A stretch of DNA of 64,000 nucleotides from Pseudomonas fragi. Lineage in GTDB: Bacteria; Pseudomonadota; Gammaproteobacteria; Pseudomonadales; Pseudomonadaceae. Position 1 is the first letter of the stretch. Every line of letters starts with the position of its first letter. The stretch is from NCBI RefSeq assembly GCF_002269505.1, contig NZ_NQKQ01000013.1, positions 1 to 64,000 of the forward strand. The letters are read 5' to 3'. Below are positions 42,917 to 50,412 of this stretch, in pieces. The notes under the pieces are model-generated. The model ran no database searches. It was not told where the DNA came from and saw nothing but the letters and a program-made list of their open reading frames with translations. The position numbers and the translations under genes were made by a program.

Positions 42917-44147
42917 TCCTTTCAGCGTTGAGGCCGAACACGGCGTGCTGGGTGCGATGTTCCTGCGCCCTGAACTGATCGATATCCTGAGTGCAGACCT
43001 GGCCATCGATGATTTTTACTACCAGGACAACGCGGCCCTGTATCGCGGCATTTTGGCGTTGCATGCCAGTGGCCAGCCTGCGGATGCCGTGACAGTGGGT
43101 GTTTATCTGGGTGAATTGCCCAGCACCAAGAATGCCACCTGGTACGCCGCTGAAATCACCCGCAACACACCCAGCGCTGCCAATGCTGCGTCATACGCGA
43201 CAACGGTGCGTGAGCGCAGTCTCGACCGCGCCATGATCGCGCTGGGCAACCGCATCAACGAAATCGCCCACAGTGACTGGCCAACCGTGGACAAGGTCGC
43301 GGCTGTGCAGGCCGAAGCCCAGGCCATCGACAGTCAGTCAGCCACTTCTGAAGTGGTGATGGCCGAGGATATGCTCGATGACTACATCGAGGTGTTGCAG
43401 GCCCGGGCTGATCGCGGGGAGGGAATCGACGGGCTGTCTACCGGCATCCCTGATCTGGACGCCAAGCTTCAAGGGCTGAAGCCCGAGCAATTGATCATCA
43501 TCGCCGGTCGCCCCGCGATGGGTAAGACCACCCTGGCGATGAACATCGCCTCACATGTGGCTATCCGCGAGAGCAAGAGCGCGATGGTGTTCAGCCTGGA
43601 AATGAACAAGACCGGCCTGATGGATCGCTTTATGGCGTCCGAAGGGCGTATCCCGCTGCAACTGATCAAGGGCGGTACCGCCCCGCAAACCCACGGCGCT
43701 GAGATGATGAGTGCGGCCGGAAAACTGAAGCACTCCAAATTGTCTATTTCTGACCGTGCCTCGATGACGATAAATCGGATTCGTTCGGCTGCCCGTCGCC
43801 ATAAGCGCCGCCACGGCCTGGATTTGATCGTTATCGATTACCTGCAACTGATGGACTCCGATTCGCGCACGTTCAGCCGGGAGCAGGAGGTCAGTCACAT
43901 GACCCGCAGCGCGAAGCTGATGGCTCGCGAACTGGGCATCCCCGTGATTCTGCTTAGCCAGCTCTCGCGCAAATGCGAAGAGCGCCCCAACAAGCGCCCG
44001 CTGTGCTCTGACCTGCGTGAATCCGGGGCCAGGGAGTGGCTGTGCCTATCAATAAAGGCTGCCGGCATCAGTATGATGTGGCGATGGCCTGGGCAGGAGC
44101 ACAGTTGCTCCGGCTTTATTACAGATAAAGGGTCGGTACGAAGTTGA
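42909..44147 (+). CDS. dnaB: Phage DnaB-like helicase, C-terminus replaced (broken)
   Basis: This is a 412-codon frame from the ATG at 42909, with GGAGG upstream. The N-terminal DnaB domain (about 1-100), Walker A GRPAMGKT (200-207) and Walker B LIVIDYLQLMDS are intact. The match to DnaB holds through SDLRESGA (about 367-374) and then stops. The usual continuation with acidic IEQDAD, the arginine-finger region and the C-terminal motifs is absent, replaced by 38 unrelated residues. The break is near base 44031, where the prophage also loses all later genes, so it marks a deletion junction. The protein is probably inactive. Confidence 0.85.
   Translation: MRDPFSVEAEHGVLGAMFLRPELIDILSADLAIDDFYYQDNAALYRGILALHASGQPADAVTVGVYLGELPSTKNATWYAAEITRNTPSAANAASYATTVRERSLDRAMIALGNRINEIAHSDWPTVDKVAAVQAEAQAIDSQSATSEVVMAEDMLDDYIEVLQARADRGEGIDGLSTGIPDLDAKLQGLKPEQLIIIAGRPAMGKTTLAMNIASHVAIRESKSAMVFSLEMNKTGLMDRFMASEGRIPLQLIKGGTAPQTHGAEMMSAAGKLKHSKLSISDRASMTINRIRSAARRHKRRHGLDLIVIDYLQLMDSDSRTFSREQEVSHMTRSAKLMARELGIPVILLSQLSRKCEERPNKRPLCSDLRESGAREWLCLSIKAAGISMMWRWPGQEHSCSGFITDKGSVRS
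44050..44130 (+). other. Out-of-phase coding-like fragment at the deletion junction
   Basis: In a frame different from the helicase, the DNA reads VPINKGCRHQYDVAMAWAGA and ten more residues to a stop. This looks more protein-like than the helicase frame here, so it may be the 3' end of a later phage gene joined to dnaB by deletion. It could also be chance. Confidence 0.35.
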
Positions 44148-45078
44148 ACGGGCAAAATATTAACTGCGAACCGATTGCAATATCAACCTTTAAATCCGCT
44201 GGCGATTTTATTTGAGCTATATAGGCGTATTTCAATATCTATTGACTGACAATAAATAACATTCTGGCCGTTTTCGACCAAAAATAACTCCGCCCAGTGG
44301 CAGGTGTCTTGAGCATGGCCCTGTGCTAGCGGGCGCTGCCCCGGCCCTTGCCTGGGCCGTGTACGGACGGGAGGTTTGCGCAGGCCGGTGTTTTTTTGGC
44401 CCGAAAGCAGGTGTTTTTTGCAGCGGGTTTGCTGTGTGTGGCGATAGTGGCACTGTGATATAGAGGTGTAAATAGTGTTTTTTGAACTTGTTGGGGGAGG
44501 CGGGTATATGGGGTTAAGTGTGCGGTGTTAGTTCTGTATATAAGGTTAGATGTATTTACTAGTTGTCAGGTGGGTGCTTTAAGTTAGTGCGGGTTTATGG
44601 GTATGTGCTCCAGTATTGCGCTAGCGCCTGTGACTGTTATTGGGGATGTGGTCGCTATATGGCCAGTATTTGGGTGATGGTCGTGGTTTGCTTGTTTTTT
44701 GGGGGCAGGCGCGTTATTGGGCTGCTGAATAACTGATCCTCCGGGTACATATCCGGCATTTGTGTCTAACTGGGATATTGGTTTCGACCTTACGTCGAGT
44801 CCCTTTTGGAAGGACCCAAAAGGAACCAAAAGGTCCTCGCCCCTTCGTACGGCCTTCGCTGCGCTCAGGTTCCCTCGCGCAGGTTTTGTTCCGTGGGCAC
44901 GCCGCCACGGGCCATCCATGGCCCATCGCGGCTCTCCCGGCATCCATGCCGGTCGACCCACTCCACATAACCTCCTCTCGGCCTCCCGGGAGGGCTGGCA
45001 GATCAAAAGCAGTGCGCCACTAGGCGGCCTACCGGCCGGCCTGTTTTGCAGGCCATATGTGCCCGTGTACAAGATCTA

Positions 45079-45132
45079 TTTTTCTTTTTCTTTTTCTTTT
45101 TCTTTTGTTTTTGCTTTTGCTTTTGCTTTTGC
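45079..45132. repeat. Hexanucleotide tandem repeat (TTTTTC)4 TTTTGT (TTTTGC)4
   Basis: Nine perfect 6-base units run in a row with a switch of unit type in the middle. Slippage could change the copy number between strains. Confidence 0.9.
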
Positions 45133-45191
45133 TGTAGCCCCGCGCTTGTCCAGACAACGCGAATGCCCCTCACAGAAGGCTGAACGCAGGT

Positions 45192-45273
45192 GCTGTTATG
45201 GGGGTGGCGCGGCAGGACGCCGCGCCAGCCGCGATGGGCCATGGATGGCCCGTCGCGGCGTGCCCCCATAACA
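45192..45273. repeat. Inverted repeat GCTGTTATGGGGG / CCCCCATAACAG
   Basis: The outer arms are about 12 bases; between them lie GC-rich near-palindromes (GGCGCGG...CCGCGCC and GGGCCATGGATGGCCC). A long hairpin is likely. Confidence 0.75.
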
Positions 45274-45342
45274 GTGCCGGAGTGAGGGCACCGGCGAGCC
45301 TTGGCGAGGCGGCCGTATGGTAGGGCAAGGCCTTTTTGCTTA

Positions 45343-45366
45343 CTTTTGTGGCTGTTTGACAAAAGT
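45343..45366. repeat. Inverted repeat ACTTTTGT / ACAAAAGT
   Basis: Two 8-base arms with an 8-base loop, next to the phrase GTGAGCCGCCGTAAGGGCGG, which I recall as common in Pseudomonas intergenic elements. Confidence 0.7.
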
Positions 45367-45415
45367 GAGCCGCCGTAAGGGCGGAACCCGTAGAAAGCCG
45401 TGATACATCGAATGG

Positions 45416-45474
45416 ATATGTACTCGGTGTAGATATGGGCGCATTGCAATACCACTGATTCACCGAGTACATAT
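45416..45474. repeat. 14-base perfect inverted repeat ATATGTACTCGGTG
   Basis: ATATGTACTCGGTG at 45416-45429 is exactly complementary to CACCGAGTACATAT at 45461-45474, separated by 31 bases. It is not a REP sequence; it may be the end of an element or a regulatory hairpin. Confidence 0.8.
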
Positions 45475-45530
45475 GGCCGCAGTTTCCTTCCTTCGCCAGC
45501 GGTTATATGCCGGGAAAGAGGTGATGGCTG

Positions 45531-45576
45531 AAAGCCCCTCACCCCAACCCTCTCCCAGAGGGAGAGGGGGCTGATC
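45531..45576. repeat. CCCTCACCC-type repeat, single arm
   Basis: AAAGCCCCTCACCCCAACCC... with the inner CTCTCCCAGAGGGAGAG hairpin. The facing arm present in other copies is missing. Confidence 0.8.
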
Positions 45577-45916
45577 AGTGGATATCTTGAGGCCGCGTGC
45601 GGTCAGTTTCCTCGCCCTCAGAAAGTTTAGCGTCAACATTCAAGCCGTTTAGGAGCGCAGCAAGGCTGCGCTAGTTTGGTGTGCCACTGCGACGCAGCGA
45701 CTGTAAACCTGAGTCCAGGTTTTATCTGAACGACTGCAGTGCCCGGTTTTACAACGGCTTCGTCGGCGTGCCGCATCACCGATCGCAGCCACGTTCCTTC
45801 GCCAGCGGCTACAGGTGGCGGGGGGCACATGTCGCCCATGCGCAAAAGCACAACACTTCACGCCGAAAAGCCGGATAATGCCCGCCATTATTTGTTAGCA
45901 ACTCTGGTAATCCCGC

Positions 45917-48121
45917 ATGGAAATCAAGGTCAACTTTCTCGACAACCTCCGACTTGAAGCCAAGTTCGATGACTTCACCGTGGTTGCCGATCAGCCCATC
46001 CGCTACAAGGGCGACGGTTCGGCTCCTGGTCCGTTCGATTACTTTCTGGCTTCGTCGGCGCTGTGCGCGGCTTATTTTGTGAAGTTGTACTGCTCGACGC
46101 GCAATATTCCCACCGAGAATATTCGCCTGTCGCAGAACAATATTGTCGACCCCGAAAACCGCTATAACCAGATTTTCAAGATTCAGGTCGAGTTGCCTGC
46201 GGATATTTCCGAGAAGGACCGTCAGGGCATTCTGCGTTCCATCGACCGCTGCACCGTGAAGAAGGTGGTGCAGGCCGGGCCTGAGTTTGTCATTGAAGAG
46301 GTGGAGAACCTCGACGCCGATGCCCAGGCCCTGCTGATGCCGGCGTCCACTTCCGGGGGCGGCACGTTTATCGCGGGCAAGGATCTGCCGCTGGAGCAGA
46401 CCATCGCCACTATGTCCGCCATTCTGGCCGGCCTGGGGATGAAGATCGAAATCGCTTCGTGGCGCAATATCGTGCCCAACGTGTGGTCGCTGCATATTCG
46501 CGATGCGCAGTCGCCGATGTGTTTTACCAACGGCAAGGGCGCCACCAAGGAGGGCGCGCTGGCGTCGGCCCTGGGCGAGTTTATCGAGCGGCTGAACTGT
46601 AACTTCTTCTATAACGATCAGTTCTGGGGTGAGGAGATCGCCAATGCCGAGTTTGTGCATTATCCGGATGAGCGCTGGTTCAAGCCGGGCCCCAATGATG
46701 AGCTGCCAGGGGAGATTCTCGATCCGTACTGCCTGAAGGTTTATAACCGCGAAGGTGAGTTGCGCGGCTCTCATCTGATCGATACCAACTCGGGTAATGA
46801 AGCGCGGGGTATCTGTTCGCTGCCTTTCGTGCGCCAGTCCGATGGCGAGGTGGTGTATTTCCCGTCCAACCTGATCGAAAACCTGTTTCTCAGTAATGGC
46901 ATGAGTGCCGGTAACACCCTGGCCGAAGCCCAGGTGCAGTGTCTGTCGGAGATTTTCGAGCGGGCGGTAAAGCGCGAAATCATCGAGGGTGAGTTCGCCC
47001 TGCCCGATGTGCCGCAGGCCGTGCTGGCCAAGTATCCGGGCATTCTGGCCGGGATCCAGGCGCTGGAAGAGCAGGGCTTCCCGGTGCTGGTCAAGGATGC
47101 GTCGCTGGGCGGTGAGTTCCCGGTGATGTGCGTGACGCTGATGAACCCGCGTACCGGCGGTGTGTTTGCTTCGTTCGGGGCCCACCCGAGTCTGGAAGTG
47201 GCGCTGGAACGCAGCCTCACCGAGTTGCTGCAAGGGCGCAGTTTCGAAGGGCTTAACGATCTGCCGCAACCGACCTTTGAAGGTCAGGCGGTGACCGAGC
47301 CGAACAACTTCGTCGAGCACTTTATCGATTCCAGCGGTGTGGTGTCGTGGCGCTTCTTCAGCTCCAAATCCGACTACGAGTTCGTCGAGTGGGACTTCAC
47401 CAGCCAGGGCGAAGACTCGAATGCCGAGGAAGCCGCGACCCTGTTCGCGATTCTCGAGGGCATGGGCAAGCAGGTGTATATGGCGGTGTACGAGCATATC
47501 GGCGCCAAGGCCTGTCGTATCCTGGTGCCAGATTATTCGGAAATCTACCCGGCTGACGATCTGATCTGGGACAACACCAACAAGGCGCTGTTTTTCCGTG
47601 CCGATATCCTTAATCTGCATCGCCTTGATGATGAAGAGCTGCAGGGGCTGGTCGAGCGTCTGGTGGAAAGCGAGCTGGATGATTACACCGATATCACTAC
47701 GTTGATCGGTATCGAGTTTGATGACAACACGGCCTGGGGCCAGTTGACCATTCTGGAGTTGAAACTGCTGATCTGGCTCGCCCTGGAGCAGTATGAAGAG
47801 GCGAAAGAGGCGGTGGAGATGTTCCTGCAGTACAACGACAACACCGTGGAGCGCGGTTTGTTCTACCAGGCGGTCAATGCCGTGCTGGAGATGAAGCTGG
47901 ACGAAGACCTTGAGCTGGAGGATTACGAGGCCAACTTCCGCCGTATGTTTGGCCATGAACGCATGGACGCCGCCATCGGCTCGGTGGACGGCACTGTGCG
48001 TTTCCATGGTTTGACCCCCACCAGCATCAAGCTGGAAGGGCTGGACAAGCATCTGCGCCTGATTGACAGCTACAAGAAATTGCATGCTGCACGGGCCAGG
48101 GCAGCGGGCCTGGCGGGCTAA
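45917..48121 (+). CDS. ycaO: OsmC-like / YcaO fusion protein
   Basis: The 734-residue protein has an N-terminal OsmC/Ohr-like domain (about 1-140, MEIKVNFLDNLRLEAKFDD and YFLASSALCAAYFVKLYC) fused to a YcaO domain (about 165-580). YcaO blocks include GKGATKEGALASALGEFIER, the ATP-binding region around NTLAEAQVQCLSEIFERAVK and HPSLEVALERSLTELLQGR. The C-terminus (about 620-734) is helical and TPR-like. YcaO enzymes use ATP to activate backbone amides. E. coli YcaO is linked to RimO-dependent beta-methylthiolation of ribosomal protein S12. No precursor-peptide gene is beside it, which argues for this housekeeping role over a natural-product role. Confidence 0.93.
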   Translation: MEIKVNFLDNLRLEAKFDDFTVVADQPIRYKGDGSAPGPFDYFLASSALCAAYFVKLYCSTRNIPTENIRLSQNNIVDPENRYNQIFKIQVELPADISEKDRQGILRSIDRCTVKKVVQAGPEFVIEEVENLDADAQALLMPASTSGGGTFIAGKDLPLEQTIATMSAILAGLGMKIEIASWRNIVPNVWSLHIRDAQSPMCFTNGKGATKEGALASALGEFIERLNCNFFYNDQFWGEEIANAEFVHYPDERWFKPGPNDELPGEILDPYCLKVYNREGELRGSHLIDTNSGNEARGICSLPFVRQSDGEVVYFPSNLIENLFLSNGMSAGNTLAEAQVQCLSEIFERAVKREIIEGEFALPDVPQAVLAKYPGILAGIQALEEQGFPVLVKDASLGGEFPVMCVTLMNPRTGGVFASFGAHPSLEVALERSLTELLQGRSFEGLNDLPQPTFEGQAVTEPNNFVEHFIDSSGVVSWRFFSSKSDYEFVEWDFTSQGEDSNAEEAATLFAILEGMGKQVYMAVYEHIGAKACRILVPDYSEIYPADDLIWDNTNKALFFRADILNLHRLDDEELQGLVERLVESELDDYTDITTLIGIEFDDNTAWGQLTILELKLLIWLALEQYEEAKEAVEMFLQYNDNTVERGLFYQAVNAVLEMKLDEDLELEDYEANFRRMFGHERMDAAIGSVDGTVRFHGLTPTSIKLEGLDKHLRLIDSYKKLHAARARAAGLAG

Positions 48122-48135
48122 GCCGCAGCGCAGTC

Positions 48136-48162
48136 AAAAAAGCACCTCAGGGTGCTTTTTTT
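48136..48162 (+). terminator. Rho-independent terminator after ycaO
   Basis: AAAAAGCACC-TCAG-GGTGCTTTTTTT, with perfect arms and flanking A/T runs, so it may work in both directions. Confidence 0.92.
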
Positions 48163-48286
48163 GTTTTTGCCGTTCATGGTGAAGTGCCGTTATCGGTGCT
48201 TTACTGGATCTTTAAACGGGCATGAGCCGCTGGCCAGGGAGGCTGGCTGATCAGGCACCTAACAGCCTCTTATTTGAGCGCGCTCC

Positions 48287-50077
48287 ATGTCCAATACCTC
48301 TGCCACACTCTTGATCGTGGATGACGATGTTCATGTTCGCGAGTTGCTTGAAGCCTTGTTGCAAGAGCAGGGTTACCACACGCTGACGGCCAGCTCGGGG
48401 GAGCAGGCCTTGAGTCTGGTGGCGCAACTGCAGCCAGATCTGATTTTGCTCGATGCGATGATGCCGGGCACTGACGGTTATCAGGTCGCCCGCCAGCTCA
48501 AGGCCAACTCTTCGACGGCCAATATCCCGATCATCATGCTGTCGGGCCAGGGTGAGCAAAGTGCGCGGCTGCTGGGTCTGGAGGCGGGTGCCGAGGACTT
48601 TATCTGCAAGCCTGTGGCCAGTGACGAGTTGTGGTTGCGGGTGCGCAATCTGCTGCGGCTCAAGGCGTTTGGCGACTATCAGGCGGTGCATACCCTGATG
48701 CTTGAGCAGCAGTTGGAAAAACGCACCAGCGATCTGGAGCGCTTTCGCACGGCGATGGGCACCGATGAGCGGCTGCTGAAAATGGCCAATTACGACCCGC
48801 TGACCGGCTTGCCCAACCGTGACCTGTTTTACACCACCTTGCAGATGGGCCTGACCCAGGCGGTGCTGCGGGGCTGGCAGCTGGCGGTAGTGACGGTGGG
48901 CCTCAATGACTTCAAAAATATCAACCTGACCTGGGGCCATTTGATGGGGGACCAGGTGTTGGCCGAGTTCAGTCAGCGTATGTCCAACTGCCTTAATGTC
49001 AGTGACACCCTGGGGCGGATGGACGGTGACGAGCTGGCCTTGATCCTGATGATCCGCAAGGGCCAGCCCGGGCCACGGCAGATGGTTGACCGTATCCGCG
49101 AAGTGCTGCGCGAGCCGTTCAGGCTGCAGGGGCATGACACGCCGATGACCGCCAGTTACGGCATCGCCCTGTACCCGGACGACGGTGCCGAGGCGCATCG
49201 GCTGATCAAGCACGCCAATACCGCCATGGGCCTGGCCAAGCAGGCGGGCAAGGACACCTATCGGTTTTACACGGCACAAATGAATGTTGAGGTGCTGGCT
49301 CGCCAGGAGCTGGAAACCGCGCTGCGCGATGCAGTGCGCAAGCAGGCGTTCGAGGTGTATTACCAGCCCAAGATCAGCCTGGCTGACGGTCAGATCAGCG
49401 GGGTAGAGGCACTGCTGCGCTGGCACCGGCCGGGGCATGCCACGGTGTCCCCTGCGGTGTTTGTGCCGCTGCTGGAAAGCCTGGGGTTGATTTCGAAGGT
49501 GGGCCAGTGGGTGATTGACCGGGTGTGCAGCCAGATTGCTCAATGGCAAAGCGCGGGCCTTGGCGGGGTGGAAGTGGCGGTGAACGTGTCGGCGCTGCAG
49601 ATTTGCGAAGGGGATCTGGTGGACGATATCGAGCGTTCGCTCAAGGCCCATCAGCTCGACCCGCACTTGCTCGAAGTGGAGCTGACTGAGGGCTCGCTGA
49701 TGGAGAACACCCCTCATACCGTGGCCAGCCTGCTGACGCTGCGCGATATCGGGGTGAAAATTTCCATTGATGATTTTGGCACCGGGTATTCGAGCCTTGC
49801 CTACCTGAGCCGTTTCCCGATCGACAAGCTGAAGATAGATATTGCGTTTATCCGTGAGGTTACCTTGAGCCCGCAGGATGCGGCCATAGCCCGGACCATT
49901 ATCGAGCTGGCCCATAGCCTTGATTTGCAGGTGATTGCCGAAGGTGTGGAGACTCGCGAGCAACTGGAGTTCCTGACGGCCAACGGTTGCGATCAGGTGC
50001 AGGGCTATCTTTTTTGTCGCCCTCTGCCGGCGGTGGAGCTGGAGGCCTTGTTGCGCGAGCCACGCAGTTTTATCTGA
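48287..50077 (+). CDS. Response regulator with GGDEF and EAL domains (REC-GGDEF-EAL)
   Basis: The 596-residue protein has a receiver domain (about 8-125; phospho-acceptor Asp in LILLDAMMPG, Lys in FICKPV), a GGDEF domain (about 165-325) and an EAL domain (about 340-590). The GGDEF signature reads DGDEL, so cyclase activity is unlikely. The EAL domain keeps EALLRW, NVSA, ELTEGSL, DDFGTGYSSL, KIDIAFI and AEGVET, so c-di-GMP phosphodiesterase activity is expected. Phosphorylation of the receiver probably controls it; no histidine kinase gene is adjacent. Confidence 0.93.
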   Translation: MSNTSATLLIVDDDVHVRELLEALLQEQGYHTLTASSGEQALSLVAQLQPDLILLDAMMPGTDGYQVARQLKANSSTANIPIIMLSGQGEQSARLLGLEAGAEDFICKPVASDELWLRVRNLLRLKAFGDYQAVHTLMLEQQLEKRTSDLERFRTAMGTDERLLKMANYDPLTGLPNRDLFYTTLQMGLTQAVLRGWQLAVVTVGLNDFKNINLTWGHLMGDQVLAEFSQRMSNCLNVSDTLGRMDGDELALILMIRKGQPGPRQMVDRIREVLREPFRLQGHDTPMTASYGIALYPDDGAEAHRLIKHANTAMGLAKQAGKDTYRFYTAQMNVEVLARQELETALRDAVRKQAFEVYYQPKISLADGQISGVEALLRWHRPGHATVSPAVFVPLLESLGLISKVGQWVIDRVCSQIAQWQSAGLGGVEVAVNVSALQICEGDLVDDIERSLKAHQLDPHLLEVELTEGSLMENTPHTVASLLTLRDIGVKISIDDFGTGYSSLAYLSRFPIDKLKIDIAFIREVTLSPQDAAIARTIIELAHSLDLQVIAEGVETREQLEFLTANGCDQVQGYLFCRPLPAVELEALLREPRSFI

Positions 50078-50412
50078 GGGATGGGTTTTTGTAGATACTC
50101 TGTGGCAGGTCAAGCCCAACCAAAAGCCCCTCACCCTAGCCCTCTCCCGGAGGGAGAGGGGACTGACCGCACGCGGCCTCAAAATCTCCACAGATCAGCT
50201 CCCTCTCCCTCCGGGAGAGGGTTGGGGTGAGGGGCTTTCAGCCATCACTTTTCCCCCAGCTTGTAGCAGCAGCCTCGTTCCTTCGGCAGCGGCTACGGAT
50301 ATGGGTACGGACACGGATATGATTTCAATCACCCTGCACTAACCCGCTACCCCACGCTCCCCCCGACGATTCCTTTAACTGTTGCCTTGAGCCAACAGTG
50401 AAGGATGCCCAC
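50078..50412. other. 335-base gap with a paired repeat and leader
   Basis: It holds the CCCTCACCC-type element at 50122-50238, then a REP-like fragment (GTAGCAGCAGCCTCG...GGCAGCGGCTAC), then about 100 bases before the toxin-like gene with no clear promoter. Confidence 0.7.
50122..50238. repeat. Palindromic CCCTCACCC-type intergenic repeat, copy 4
   Basis: The two arms AAAAGCCCCTCACCCTAGCC... and ...GGGTTGGGGTGAGGGGCTTT are nearly exact complements. The centre, GACTGACCGCACGCGGC, is shared with the copy at 60172. Confidence 0.9.

Larger units (their letters stand above)
44148..45916. other. 1.77-kb gene-free mosaic at the right edge of the prophage remnant
   Basis: No frame here has convincing protein content on either strand. 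The first 650 bases are AT-rich and featureless. From about 44790 there is a GC-rich intergenic mosaic with a hexanucleotide tandem repeat (45079-45132), three inverted repeats (45192-45273, 45343-45366, 45416-45474), half of a CCCTCACCC-type repeat (45531-45576) and degenerate REP-like pieces (45640-45815). Phrases such as the FGSFWVLPKGTR-encoding block are what I recall from multi-copy Pseudomonas intergenic elements. Confidence 0.6.

Noticed and set aside
31703..44147. Complete inducible prophage
   Set aside because: The helicase is truncated and no terminase, portal, capsid, tail, lysis genes or attR could be found before the chromosomal genes resume at 45917.
45079..45132. Possible CRISPR or minisatellite array
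   Set aside because: The units are contiguous 6-mers with no spacers, so it is a microsatellite.
44584..45271. Frames of 160-170 codons on both strands in the mosaic region
   Set aside because: They cross the hexanucleotide repeat and inverted repeats, and their sequences resemble over-predicted ORFs of Pseudomonas intergenic elements; no ribosome sites.
45809..48085. 758-codon minus-strand frame opposite ycaO
   Set aside because: It mirrors the whole YcaO gene. The + strand has clear family motifs and a terminator at its end.
45917..48121. YcaO as part of a thiazole/oxazole-modified peptide cluster
   Set aside because: No precursor peptide, dehydrogenase or transporter genes nearby; flanked by a terminator and a signalling gene.
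48251..50191. 646-codon minus-strand frame opposite the REC-GGDEF-EAL gene
   Set aside because: Antisense shadow that even reads through the repeat element at its start.
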